NCBI RefSeq assembly: GCF_020360975.1 | Contig: NW_025408677.1 | Location: forward strand, 930,001 to 994,000 | Direction of reading: 5' to 3' | Source: Hirsutella rhossiliensis | Lineage: Eukaryota > Ascomycota > Sordariomycetes > Hypocreales > Ophiocordycipitaceae | Length of the DNA stretch: 64,000 bases | In this document: piece after piece, positions 24,325 through 35,786 of the stretch | How positions within the stretch are numbered: position 1 is the stretch's first letter | Layout of the letters: each line of letters begins with the position of its first letter | Notes under the pieces: model-generated | The model's database searches: none | What the model was told of the DNA's origin: nothing | The model's input: the letters and a program-made list of their open reading frames with translations, nothing else | Made by a program: the position numbers and the translations under genes

Positions 24325-25185
24325 TCATTTTGCTGCTTGTCCCTTCTGTTGAAGTAAAAGGGATCCTTTCTTAAGGGGGTTATTATTCAGCAACGTCAGT
24401 CTTGCACCATTAAAGTCAACCGTTGTTCCGTATGTGATGTCAGTCTTGGGCTTGGAACGAAATTCTGCCTTTTGTAGCTCTTCTTCTTCACGGGTAGAAA
24501 AGTTGTTCGTTCCAAGGATGAGGGTGTCATCAGTTTGCATTCCAACAATACCGAGCGTGTCAGGGCCAGTATTCGAAATCAGTAGGCAGGAGTCATAGGT
24601 GGAGGTAGACATATCCAGCTTTTCGAGGTGATGCTGCTGATATGTGCGGAACCAATGGACTCCGGCTTCTGCGATACCGTACAGGGGCTTAATAACACGA
24701 ATAATTGTTCCGTTAGGGTATTTGCCTTGTAGTTCCGTGGGCAAATACGTAAGAATGGTCCGGAAAGCTTGGTCTGGGATTGCGGGTATGCCTGAGTGAT
24801 ATCACGGAGGAGAGGGTTATGCCGTAGTTTTGAAGAAGTCCGGGGCAATAGCGAGGATGAGTCTCTGGCTAACGCGTTGAATTGTCGGAGATTGCGTCAG
24901 GAGGGTGGTCTTCTCAAAGTCGTTATGTCCTTGAATAACAAGTCGAGACTTTTCGTAGGGCTTAGTGTTGATTCCTTTGACTTCACGAACCATTCGAGAG
25001 CGAAAGATTCTATAGTTTCCATGAGTCATTTGATCGTATCGTTCAAATTGGAATACACCGCGGCCAACGAGGTCAGTAATCTCTTTGTTATCGGATTCTT
25101 CGAAGGGGTCACCAGGAGAGGTGATTATGCCATCAGACCGTAGCTTGAGGGAAAGAGCTTGTGCATCTTCCTCCTTTTGGGTCAA
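24325..25185 (-). CDS. pol: Copia-Y A reverse transcriptase (fragmented)
   Basis: Copies element RNA into cDNA in the virus-like particle. The upstream frame (24817-25185) has the fingers region with KSRLVIQGHND and a block ending RLILAIAP. The downstream frame (24325-24744) has LQGKYPNGTIIRVIKPLYGI and the palm motif GMQTDDTLIL. The catalytic box reads QTDD instead of the YVDD of Copia-X and Copia-Z. The frames are joined through 24744-24817, where copies A and B differ in G-run lengths. Confidence 0.82.
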
Positions 25186-25290
25186 GCTCTGGTCTACGGC
25201 AGGCCATCATGATCAAATCCTTTGGCTTGTTCTTTGATCCTGGTGGGCGTCCTCTTGCGGGGCGGGGTTCGGGTCGGGCAGGCAGGTCCG

Positions 25291-26964
25291 TTAGGGTCTT
25301 AACGGGGTCTTGAGCCGGTTGTTCATTAAGATCTGAACGAATGCCTGAGGGGTCTGTGTCGTGTGTAGGGTCGGAAAGAGTGGTATCATCACGCAGATAC
25401 GGTTGTACAAGGGTCGATCGAAAGACTTGGGGGCCGTTGACTGTGTCAATGGTGATGTTATGGCTATCAATCGATGCAATCTTGAAGGGTCCTTGCCAAC
25501 CGTCTTTCTCTCTCCAAACGCGAACTTCACTTTGCAGCGGGAGGATAGCACTTCTGTCGTGCTCGGGCCGTTGCGTGCATGGAGGGCATCCTTAACTCGT
25601 CTTTCTGCCGAGAGTTGGCGGAGCATTTTCATCGCTTTCTGCATAGCTTCCGATCTTTTGAGGGTAGAAGCGGAAGGGGCGAGTCTGTAGATACGCGAGG
25701 GTATGCGCCGAAAACAAGCAACGTAGGCACAAGACCGTCAGGTCCTGCCGTATCATTGATTGCTTTAACAGCCATTTGAAGGACTGTTTCGGCGGAAGTG
25801 GTGTGGCCAATCTCAGCATGGAGGATGTTAAAGGCGCGTCGGAGGGTGCGTGATAGCGTTCAATCTTTCCAATGGACCAATGCGTCTCAACAGGTACTTG
25901 AGAGCATTTGATTCCCATAATCTTTGCTTCGTTCCGGAATTCGAGAGAAGCAAAGTTAGTTCCTGCATCATGACGGAGGGTATCAGGAGGTCCAAGATAC
26001 GTGTCGATCCAGAGGGTCCGGAGGGTCTCCCATGTATCTTTAGCTGACATTGACGGTAAAAATCTGGCTCCTTGGAAAGCAGTAGCTGAGTCCACAACGT
26101 GTAGAACAGGGCGTTGTGGTGTTCCTAGGTGCATCACATCAACGATGATTTCGTAGTTGAACTCTTGATCATCGTTAAGGGTGAACTTGAAGCGGCGTGG
26201 GGCTTGTGAGTGCATTTGACAGTGGTGACAGAACTTAGAGATAGTCTCTAATGTGTCTATCGAGACGTCACTGTGCCCGGCTTGCTTCAAGAGGTGATGG
26301 AGCCTAGGGACTGCTGGGTGTCCAAAGCGTCGGTGAAGTGTACGAATCTCTGTTTCCGTAAGAAACGAGATGGACTCTTCATCTTTCGTAAGGAAGAACC
26401 AGGGATGTCCCCATTTGCGTACGACTGGAATGCTTGTAGGGCGATTAGTACAATGATTAGTACAATTGATGGTATCTGTGATGTTGTTGAAATAGATACC
26501 AAGCCGGTCCATATCAGCAAGGCAGAGCAAAAAGGGAGTTGGGGTTTGAAGGACGTGGAACGTGATCCTTCCGAGGGGTGTGTTAAGGGCGACTGTGCCG
26601 AGGAGTGGATGGCGTCGCTGTTGCCGAATTTGATGGAGGCCTGGCCGGATGTGGAGCTGTCGAGAGCTACAGAAGGGTCTTCTCGTTGTAGGGCGATGTA
26701 CTGAGAGTATCCTGCTGTGGAAAATGTTGCTGCACCTGTGTCGATCATGATACCTTGGAATCTATCCCTTGAATAGCGATCTTCAATAATAAATTGCGAG
26801 GCTGGAACAACGGTTTGATCCGTCTGATAGACGTCTTCTCCTGTGATCAAATGATTGAATGCCTGTTGACAGAGCATTTGGCTTGCTTGCCATTGTTCCG
26901 GGTGATCGTTGGTGCTATTGTCATGTTCTTCCCATGTATCTTCAGTGTCATCAAAGCTGCTCAT
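25291..26964 (-). CDS. pol: Copia-Y A protease and integrase (frameshifted)
   Basis: The first frame (26287-26964) has the aspartic protease core MIDTGAATF. After a shift near 26560 the integrase frame (25592-26530) contains the zinc module (HRRFGH and CHHCQMH) and the catalytic triad. The three acidic residues are Asp in IVDVMHLG, Asp in RHDAGTNF and Glu in GKIERYH. A further frame (25291-25644) covers the C-terminal domain. The product would cleave the Gag-Pol polyprotein and insert cDNA with a 5-bp stagger, in agreement with the observed TSD. Homopolymer differences from copy B account for the frame changes. Confidence 0.85.
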
Positions 26965-27017
26965 CTCATGACCTTCGTAGTCTAGAATATAGCCTCCGAT
27001 GTCCGTGAGTTGTACAC

Positions 27018-28673
27018 CTATGAAGTGACATTGAGTGATATGTTGGTCCTTGGCCTTTGCCGTTCATCCGTAGAGTGTTTAGTTGACCAACAGCCTTCTT
27101 GTCCACAAACAAAACACTTCTTCGTCCAGTTTCGGTTACTGTAGCTATGATTGTAGTTACTACGGCTTTGAGGCCGGTAGTTTCCACGGTTGTAGCTTTG
27201 TCTGTATCCGCGGCTGGGTCGTTGACCTGAATATCCGTATCTACCTCGAGCGGTTGTTATTGTATCGACGGTCGAGGTAGTACTGATGGTGTGGATCGTT
27301 ATGATCAAATGATCCAGCAAAGTCAAGGGAAATTGAGAAGTTGTTATGAGGGCAAGATGGGTTTCAACGGATGCACGAAGATCTGCAAGAAGGTGCTCGA
27401 CGTTATCGGCGGGTTTGAAAGAGCGTATTGGAGTTCGGGTACTCCACGGCATGCTTTCATAAGCGTTGTACGCAGTTGGAGGTCTCCTGCGTACTCCCTG
27501 CCAAGGGCTCGTTGGCAGAGCTGAAGCTTATCAAAGAGGATTTGAAGCACTTCGTGGGGGGTCTTCGAAGCATCTTGGGCACGGATGGAGTTGAAGGTTA
27601 TTGTTGTCCAGTCAGTATGGTAGTGGACATGGTTGACTTCCGTGTCAAAGTGTTGTTTGAAGATATCATACGCTTGTCGGAACGTCGTAGCCCATGTGAT
27701 CTTATCAAGATAGAATCTTTGGGCTCTTCCATCAAGGATCCGGGAAAGAGTGCGTGAAATTGTGATGGTTTCACTGGGATATGAGAGCAGTTGCTTAAGA
27801 AGAGGCGGAGCTTATCATCAAGGAGATCGTACGGCTCTCCTGTGTAGTTCCGATCTTTGTTCCAGGTCTTCATAAACTTCTGCTGGATGTCGCTATCGAC
27901 GATAGCGTTCGGGATGTTATCCGGGGGGAGTTTCATGTATTCTCCAAAGGTTGCAGGGCCGGATAAGTGTTCGGGGATGGAGTTGGTGACGGGTTGGACG
28001 AGATCGGGGTTCTGGAAGCGGTAGGAAGTCGGATGAATAGTAAGAGAGGTCGGAGCAGGTTTATCTTGGATAGTCGGAGCAGGAGTAGGTGCGTTAGGAG
28101 GGCTCGTTAGGGTCTTAATAGGTTGTGGTTCGTTAAGACCTTGATGAGGTGCTGCTAAGGGCGTAACTGATGGTGAAGGAGGTTGAGACGGATGGGGATT
28201 AGTGGAAGCATTTGATCCTAGTAATGCTGTCTGCCTCCTGAAGGCAGCAGTCCTCTCATCAAACACCATCTCCGTAAACTCCTGCTCTGGCCAGGTTTGT
28301 GGGTTCTCGATAGTTTGTAATATGAGAAATTGTGTTGCGAATTTCCCCTTTGTGAACCTGTGTAGATACCTCTTTTCCTTAGTAGTTTCCTGAGGGCTCT
28401 CTTGTATTCATTCGGGGCGCGGTCCCATGTGTCTTCGGTCCATTCTTCAAAATGCTGTTGGAAGTAACCAAGGAGGTCGTATCCTTGATCACTGCCAGAT
28501 TGAACGATGAATATGAACTTTGCCACATATGTCGTTACTGCGATCTTGTCCTTTTCGTCGTGTGTGATATCGTTGTCCCAAAGGTCGATATTAATTTGTC
28601 GGAATGCGGATGCTTGGATGTCTAGTGCCTGCATCTGGTCGCATATTTCTTCGAGCTGGGCTTCTGGGGACAT
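27018..28673 (-). CDS. gag: Copia-Y A gag (fragmented)
   Basis: Forms the virus-like particle. The likely start is MSPEAQLEEICDQM at 28673, in good context at the head of the open frame. Frames 28218-28673, 27598-28269, 27344-27550 and 27018-27452 follow one another with single-base shifts. A Pro/Ser/Thr-rich stretch lies at about 27.95-28.2 kb. A basic Arg/Tyr/Asn-rich segment near the end is followed by the zinc knuckle CFVCGQEGCWSTKH, i.e. C-x2-C-x4-C-x4-H, not the usual CCHC. Copy B lacks 207 bp corresponding to 27289-27495. Confidence 0.78.
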
Positions 28674-29117
28674 AGCTCGGGCGGTCGGGCGATCGTGATC
28701 AAATGAATGAGACGATGTGGGGTTCGTATTGGTCTCTTCGTATACGAGTTGTCGCTAATAGGAGGTCGAGCGTCGCGTACTAAGTAGGTCGTTCGCGGCC
28801 AGACTGAACTGACGGGGATCTTGCTACTTAACGTCAAGGGTCGAACGTTCTTACTAGTTGTTTGCGATGTGGTCGCCTGTCGATTCCGGTGCTCACGGCT
28901 AGGCAAACTAGCGGGCGATCGTAATCAACAGTTGGAAGGACTCTCGCGCGGCTGGGCAAACCAGCGGGAGATTCCTTGTTCTTAGCACAAATAACCTTCT
29001 TCTGAGCGCTACTCAGGGCCACAGTAAAGTGACGCGGACTATAGCACCTTCGAAGGTTGAGGAATTTGTCTCTTCTACTTAGCTGTCTGTGACGGGCGTG
29101 GGCCGGTCACTGATCAG

Positions 29118-29318
29118 TGTGGGTAGGCACCTGCGGCAGCTGCTGCAATGAGACGGTACTAGGGTTAACCTGTGATGTTGTATTCGTCTTGTTCTCTATC
29201 TAAGGAGGCAGAGGCCAGCGTGGAGAAAGGGGGCACGCTGCCCTCAGCCGCACACGTGACCGTACGGGTCACGTGCCAACCATGGTTGGTCACACCACTA
29301 GATAGATACATTCCTACA
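29118..29318 (-). repeat. 5' LTR of Copia-Y copy A
   Basis: 201 bp. Palindromes at 29253-29275 and 29276-29289 as in the other LTRs. The LTR/leader junction forms a 12-bp palindrome CACTGATCAGTG at 29108-29119. The sequence after the LTR does not match a tRNA 3' end that I recognise, so the primer binding site is open. Confidence 0.93.
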
Positions 29319-29323
29319 CCTAT

Positions 29324-32300
29324 AGTCTATAAGATAATTCTTATAAAGCCCTAAGATTAAGATAAGTAGGTAAAGGAGCTATAGGTATATATAGATAGAA
29401 CTATCTATAATTTAATCTTTTTTAATATATAGGACCTTCTTAAGCCCCTTCTTTATCCTAAGATAATAGAATTTATAGAACGAGCTTCCCTCTTTTTTAA
29501 GCTAACCTCTATATAATAAAGAGCTTTTTCTACTACCTTAGGTAACTATAAGAGTTACTAAAAGGAATACCTCTATAAAATAAAGCTACTAACTACTACT
29601 TATATAGTAATAACGGAATCCGTTAGTACTATAAAGCTAATTTCTCTTTAAGAAGAAGAAACTCTTAGGTAGTAGCTTTTAAAGCTTAAGACCTTAATAG
29701 CTCCCTTAAGGGGCTATATAACTAACCGTATTAAGAAGACCTATATAGCCTACCTAGGAGCCTTTTTTACTAGGAACCTACTAGCTTCTTTATAGCTAGT
29801 TAAGTAAGAAGAAATCCTTAAGGAAGCTAATTAATACTTCCTAATAAAAGCTCTTTCTAGCTAGTAGCTATAGGATATATCTCTATTTATAAAGCCTATT
29901 AGTAAGGGTTACTCGACTATCTTTTAAGAAGCTAGCTAAGAACTAAATAAAGAGGCTACTAAAGTATAATAGTAAGTAGTCTTATTCCTTTATAGCTAGT
30001 ACTTAACCTAGACGCTTTAACCTACTGCCCCTATAGCTACTATAGCCCTTATTACTACGGCCCCCGCTATTACTACTATAGCTATTGCTCCTTTAGCTCC
30101 TCCTCCCTTAAGAGTATTAATACTATCTTTAACGGCTGCTTTAGTCCCGGCCCTAGCTCCGCCTTCTACTCTAGGCCCGGTCCCGTTAGTTAGACTAGCC
30201 CGACTAGTCCCTTAATAGATCTTTTAGTCTATTAGTCGAAGAATTAAGGAACTAATCGAAATCGAACCTCTTTATTAAAATTAGTAATAAGGGGTAAAAA
30301 GGGGAGATTTTAAGTAGACCTTCTAAAAAGGGACGAGGACTCCTTAAAGAGATAATAAATAAGGAGGAATCGACCTACCTACTAAGTATATAAAAGGCCT
30401 TATTAGCTAGAAGACTACTAGTAGGTCTTCGAGGAAAACTAACTTAAAGGAATTAACCCTTTAAAGAGGCTATAAGAAATAGTATAATAGTCTCTTAAGG
30501 AGGACCCCTTATTATAGAAGAAGATAGATAAGATCTAGGTTACTAAGAAATAGTAACTAACGCCGCTCCCTTTATTTAGGCTATAAATTTAAGGAAAAAT
30601 CGTTAGTATAGTAAATCCGGCCTTTATCTTCCTTATAGATTAATAAGGCTAAGACTAACTATTAGGACCCTTTAATTATCCCCTACGAAAATTAGCTATC
30701 CTTAACTTTAGTACTTCCCTTAATATCTATAATATACTCTTATAATTCTAGTCCTTTAAGAAGGTATAAAGGGAATATCTTATTACTAGGGAATTAACCG
30801 GATAGATAAAGGGATATAAAAGGGTAAATTTTCCGATAAAATTACTTAATAGTTTTATATAAATTCTTCGACGAGAAAGGGTAGCTTTTTAACGTTAGCT
30901 ACCTAGCTTATAGTATACCCCCCTTTTAGTACCCTTTCTTACTAAAACGCAAGCTTTAAAATACTAAATAATAAATATAAGAAAAATAGTTATACTTAGT
31001 AGCTCTTAAAATACTATTAGTAAAATAGCTTAAGTTAGTATTAAAATTTACTATTTATATATATTATATTTAATTATACTTATATAAAAGCTTAAAGCTA
31101 ACTTAAGTATTTTATTAGTACTTTCTATTACTTTACTTAGTAAGCCTTAATACTTTAAATAGTATTAAATTAATATTAAAGAAATTTCTAATAAAGTAAG
31201 CTAAGTAGTAAATAAGCTTTTTTATAGTATATACTATTAATAAAGTAGTTAAAGACTTATAACTAGCTTTTTCTTTTAAGTTATTAAGTAATAAACTTTT
31301 CTCCTTATTAAAAAAAGAGGTATTTTAAGAATATCCTATTATCTTTTTATTAAATAGATTAAATAGTAAATAGAAAGTACTTTTAAGTACTAAAAGCTAT
31401 ATAAAGATAAATAGTACTATATAAATTTTTTTAAACTATTTATTTGGTATTTTATTTTTACTATAGGAAAACTAAAAAGTAATATAACTTATTTATTTTT
31501 AGAAAAAAAAGAAAAGCTTATAGTACTTTATAAATCTATTATAACTTAGCTCTTTAGCTATAAAGTTTTAGTCTTTCTATATATTTTAATAAATTAGTTA
31601 TAGATTTATAAAAAACCTAACTTTTAGTAGGAAAAGGGTACTAAAAGGGGGGTATACTATAAGCTAGGTAGCTAACGTTACCCTTAATTTTTAACGAGCT
31701 TAATTTCCTTTTACCTTTTTTAAGAGGAAGGAATCTTTTAGGATATAACGTCTAAGCCTATAAGGCTAGTCTAAAAGAATTAGACTATTAAGCTTATCGA
31801 GGAAAAATTTAGTTAATTTATTCTTAAATTCTAACCTATCCTTAGGAAAGAACTACTTAAGAAGTTAGGTTTCCTTACTAAGAAGAATAGGTCTACTCTA
31901 AAGGACCCTCTTTTAGTAGCCTAAGGAGACGGTCTTCTTTAGTATATATAACTTAGTTACCTAGGCCCCTTAGCTTTATATAAGCTAGGCTAATAATAGG
32001 GCGTATAAATAAGGGGCCTATAGACCGTTAAATATAAATATTATAGCTAAGGAAAGCTTAAGAGATAAATTTCTAGACGGACCCCTTTATAGCTAGACTA
32101 GCTATATAAGGAAATTTAAGTCGATTAAACTAACGTTTCTAGGGACTAAGAAAGCTTCGTTAAAGTAATGTTTTTTATAAACGCTTTTTTAAGGATAGTT
32201 TTCCTTTATTTCTTATAGACCTACCTAAGTAAGTATAATTAGTCTACCCTCTAGGACTTTATTAACTAGATAAAATCCTACTTTAGCTATAAGGTAAAGA

Positions 32301-32900
32301 AGATATAGTTTAATAGAGAGCTATTTATAAAGGATATCTTAAATTAGCTTTATAAAAGGGGTATTTTACCCTTCCTATTAGCTCTAAATACCTCGGCCTA
32401 AAACGGAGGGGTAGAAAGATTAGGGGGTGCTATAATAAAAAGGGCCTATATAATAAGACTTACTATAAAGCTTCCTTATAACCTTTAAAAGGAAGTCGTT
32501 AAGACCGCCTATTACCTTTAGAACCGGACCCTTAAGGACCCTAAGGACCTTAGGGAACTAAACTAAGGAATAGACTAAAAATCCCTTATTAAGCTCTATA
32601 TAAAGAGGAGGGCCTCGCTAGCTTACTATTATGCCTATAGCTATAAGGTATACGCTAAAACTATTAATATATAGCTAAAAAGGAAGAAGAAAAGAAAGCT
32701 TAATCTTAAAGCCTTTATTAGTTACCGTATTAATTATAATTCTATAAATATCTTTTAGATCTAGATTCTTCTTTTATAAAAGGTTATTTCGACTAAGGAT
32801 ATAATTTTCGATAAATCTAGCTTCTTTAATAGAAAGAGGGATTAATAACTCCTCTTACTCTTATAACGTTAGCTAATTTAAAAGATCTAAGTCCCCCCTT
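29324..32900 (+). pseudogene. pol: Copia-X (plus copy) gag, protease and integrase
   Basis: Continues the element interrupted at 23142, aligning to the reverse complement of about 10.5-13.3 kb. The Ala/Pro-rich gag linker is at about 30020-30200. The integrase block corresponding to NGGAER is at about 32400. The 787-bp TIR element at 30892-31678 interrupts it. Stops are TAA/TAG everywhere. Confidence 0.7.
30892..31678. mobile_element. Nonautonomous TIR element (Tc1/mariner-pogo-like MITE)
   Basis: 787 bp with terminal inverted repeats of at least 46 bp, starting ACGTTAGCTACCTAGC and containing a CCCCCC run and GTACCC. A TA dinucleotide is present at each flank (30890-30891 and 31679-31680). 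The target is seen uninterrupted in Copia-X near 11712-11725 (minus strand TTTTTGCCC), where TG would become TA by RIP. TA duplication and an ACGT start fit fungal Fot/pogo-type elements. The interior is AT-rich with no transposase motif, so it would need a helper. Confidence 0.8.
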
Positions 32901-33249
32901 TTTAATAGTCTTAAAAAGAGGTCTTAGATAAGGAAATAAAAGAAGAAACTAACGTTAAAGTAGTTAAAGATAACGCTAACTTTAAAGAAAAAGAAAAAGA
33001 GGAAGCTACTAGATTAAATAAACTAAATAAAGAAGGAGACTATAGGAAAGTAGTAGAGCTAAAATATACCTACCTCTCTATACCTCCTCTTATAAAATAA
33101 AAAGAAGATCTAAAAATAGCTTTTTTAGTTAGTCTTTCTATCTTAACCCCTAAAGTAGTAAGAAAGGCACCTCTCTTAAAGGATTACCTAGCTGCCTTTT
33201 TATCCTTAATTTAAGAAGTAAAGGAAGGTATAGGGCTTAATATAGTTAC

Positions 33250-34960
33250 TAAAGAAAACTAACTACTCCCTTATTTCGATCGTTTTTCTAACTTCTATCT
33301 AACGCTTATAAAAGACAGTTCCTATAGAGCATTTATAGTAGGCCGGCCTTTTAAGCCTTTATTAGTAAGGAAGGTATAGAAAAGAGACCTCCCGGACCTA
33401 TTAGTAGACTAGAAGTAGCTAGAAAAACACCCCTTTAAAGACTAGTTTTTCTAGGCTTAAAAAGACTACCTAGCCTTATATAAAGAGATAGGGTCTTTTA
33501 AAGAGGTCCTTAAAGATAAAGTAAGTGGAAAATAGGTCCTTAGCTATAAGTAGGTCTTTATCTATAAGACTAATAAATATAGCTTTCTTTAAAAGTATAA
33601 GGCCTAGCTAGTTATTTATAGGAATTAATAGGAAAAGGGGGATCTACCTACTAAGGTTACTACCTTAGTAAGGATGTCTCTTTAGACCCTTATAGCTATA
33701 GTAGTAGAATTCGACCTTAAACTTAATTAAATAGATATAGTTAACGCCTTTATTAACTACCTACTTAAAGTAAAAGAAGTTATTTATATACGCCTTTTAC
33801 TAAGCTTTTAATAGCTAGGGAAGGTTTTATAGATTAAGAAAGCTCTATATAGACTATAAAGATTACCCTTTCTTTAGCGATAGTATTTAATAGGTTCCCT
33901 TAAAGCCCTAGGCTTTAAGAAAGTCCCTTAGGAACTATATATAATATAGAAGGGTAAAATTATAGTCTTTTTTTACGTCGACGATATTATTTAAGCCTAC
34001 CTAAAAGAGGAAGTAATAGCTAAGGAGGCTATATAAGGCCTATAATAAAGGTATAGGATAATTATACTAAGGGAGCTAAAGTAGTTCCTAGGGATATAAA
34101 TCCTTTAAAATAGGTTTTAATAAACTATCTAGCTTACTTAAGACGCCTATATCGATAAGGTCGCTTATAAATTCCTCCTTAATTCGCTCGATAAGAAGCT
34201 TCCCTCTATATATATATATTAAATAAAGAGCTTTTACTTAATCCGTCCTTTTAAGCTAAGGAGTAAGAGAAATACTAATATTAATAAAAGGTAGGCTCCT
34301 TACTTTTTTTAGCTATTTCTACTAAACTAGATATCTCTTTTATAATCTCTTAGCTAGCTAGGTATAACTAGAATCCTAGCCCTAGGTACTAAGAAGTAAT
34401 AGACTAAGCTATACTTTATCTTTATTTAACGAGATTATATAGTCTATACTTAAGAGGGTAGGAAAGAAAGAAATTAGCTATTAAAATCTTCCTTTATTTA
34501 AGCGATTCGTCCTTTATAGATAGTCTTTTAAATAGAAAGAGCTTATAGGGGTATATTATATTTATTTTTAAAGGAACTATTACTTAGAGAGCTTTAAAGT
34601 AAGCTACCGTTACGACTTTTAGTATAAAGGTAAAGCTACTAGCTCTTTTAAAAGCATTAAAAGAAGCGATTTTCCTTAGCTAGCTATTAATATCTTTATA
34701 ACTATAAATTTTAACCTTATTAGCTATAAAATATAATAATATATAGACTATATAAATTCTTATAGAAAATAGTAAGCTATTAACTTAGCTATAATATATC
34801 GATATCTATTAGTATTAGTTACGCTAAGAGGTTTAAAGGGGACTTATTTCTATTTATTAGGTTCCTATAGTATTAATAAAAGCTAATAGTCTTATAAAGC
34901 CTTTACTAAAGTAAAAGCTAGCTGTCTTTTTATAGTAAATTAGGCTAGAAGACGTTTAAG
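33250..34960 (+). pseudogene. pol: Copia-X (plus copy) RT and RNase H
   Basis: VFFYVDDII is readable with YVDD at 33974-33985, followed by TAA two codons later, the same site that is TAG in the minus copy. RNase H-like sequence continues to about 34.9 kb. Confidence 0.75.
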
Positions 34961-35310
34961 AGAAGCTATCCTTAGAGGCCTACCTTAAGAGTTTATAAGA
35001 GGAGCTAATAGCCTATATAAAAAGGTAACGTTTATAGCTAAAGAAGAAGGAAGAGGTTTTTACTTTAAAGGGCCCCCTATTTTAATTAGGTTTCTCCCTT
35101 TAAAGAAGGCCCCCTTTCTTATAGGACTTTCCCCTCTTTAGGCCCTTATTCTTAACGTAGGTCTAAAAGAGCCTAGGGACCTAAAAGGGCCCTTACTTTC
35201 CTTAAGTAAAGGGATAAGTATAAAGCTAAGAACCTCCTCTATACGCTTACTAGCTTAAAGCTATATTAGCTATGCCCTTACTATAAGGGTAGGCTATAGC
35301 TAAGGGAGTA

Positions 35311-35786
35311 TATCGCGAATCGTAGCTTAATTTTATAGTTCTTAGAGATATCCCTTAGTAAAAGGGACTAAGGAAGCTATAAAATAGGTTTTAAGGAAGG
35401 AGCTAAAAGGAGGTATAAAGAGGAGGGTAAGGGTAAGAGGGGAAGTAAAAGTAGCGATAGCATCTTATAGAGGTAGCGAGAGATAAGATAGATATACTAG
35501 TAATAGCTAGAAAAGAAGGGAAAACCGGTAAAAAGCTTAGTAGTTAAAAGGATATTAGTAGCTTCTTTAAGTAGGATCTTCTTTATTAATTAAGATAGTA
35601 AATAGGTATAAAGAGGGGCGTTAAATAGAGGAAAGAAGGATAATTAAGGCAATATAATAATTACTCTCCTACCCTTATTACTACCCCTATAAGAATTAAA
35701 TCTCTCTGCCCTACCTATCTAACCCTTTACTTTTAATTTTACCTTTATATATTTTATATATACTTTTTATATCTCTCTTTACGAGA
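35311..35786 (+). repeat. 3' LTR of Copia-X (plus copy)
   Basis: 476 bp, preceded by a purine tract (CTAAGGGAGTA), and followed by the TSD TTTAT. Confidence 0.9.

Larger units (their letters stand above)
23143..29318 (-). mobile_element. Copia-Y copy A: young LTR retrotransposon without RIP
   Basis: 6,176 bp, bounded by near-identical LTRs of 199 bp (23143-23341) and 201 bp (29118-29318) that differ by one 2-bp indel. The TSD is CCTAT at 23138-23142 and 29319-29323. Balanced base composition with abundant CA/TG contrasts sharply with the host element. On the minus strand the order is gag, protease, integrase, RT, RNase H (Ty1/copia). Reading frames are broken by several single-base length differences relative to copy B. 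The matching empty site is in the gag of the other Copia-X copy near 13285. Confidence 0.95.
22491..35786 (+). mobile_element. Copia-X full-length element, RIP-saturated, carrying two younger insertions
   Basis: 476-bp LTRs at 22491-22966 and 35311-35786, TSD TTTAT at 22486-22490 and 35787-35791. It interrupts the hAT transposase frame. It aligns throughout to the reverse complement of 7654-13938. Removing Copia-Y (23143-29318) and the TIR element (30892-31678) with their TSDs leaves about 6.3 kb. Unlike the copy at 7654 it has lost nearly all CA and TG dinucleotides. Confidence 0.92.

Noticed and set aside
24796..25143. Long + strand frames across both Copia-Y copies (e.g. 24796-25143, 26273-26704, 50143-50670)
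   Set aside because: They are complements of the recognisable minus-strand RT, protease and integrase frames and are not supported by any motif.
23557..28673. Programmed ribosomal frameshifting in Copia-Y
   Set aside because: There are many shifts, at different homopolymers in A and B, and no slippery heptamer at a Gag-Pol border. In copy B zinc knuckle, protease and integrase are in one frame.
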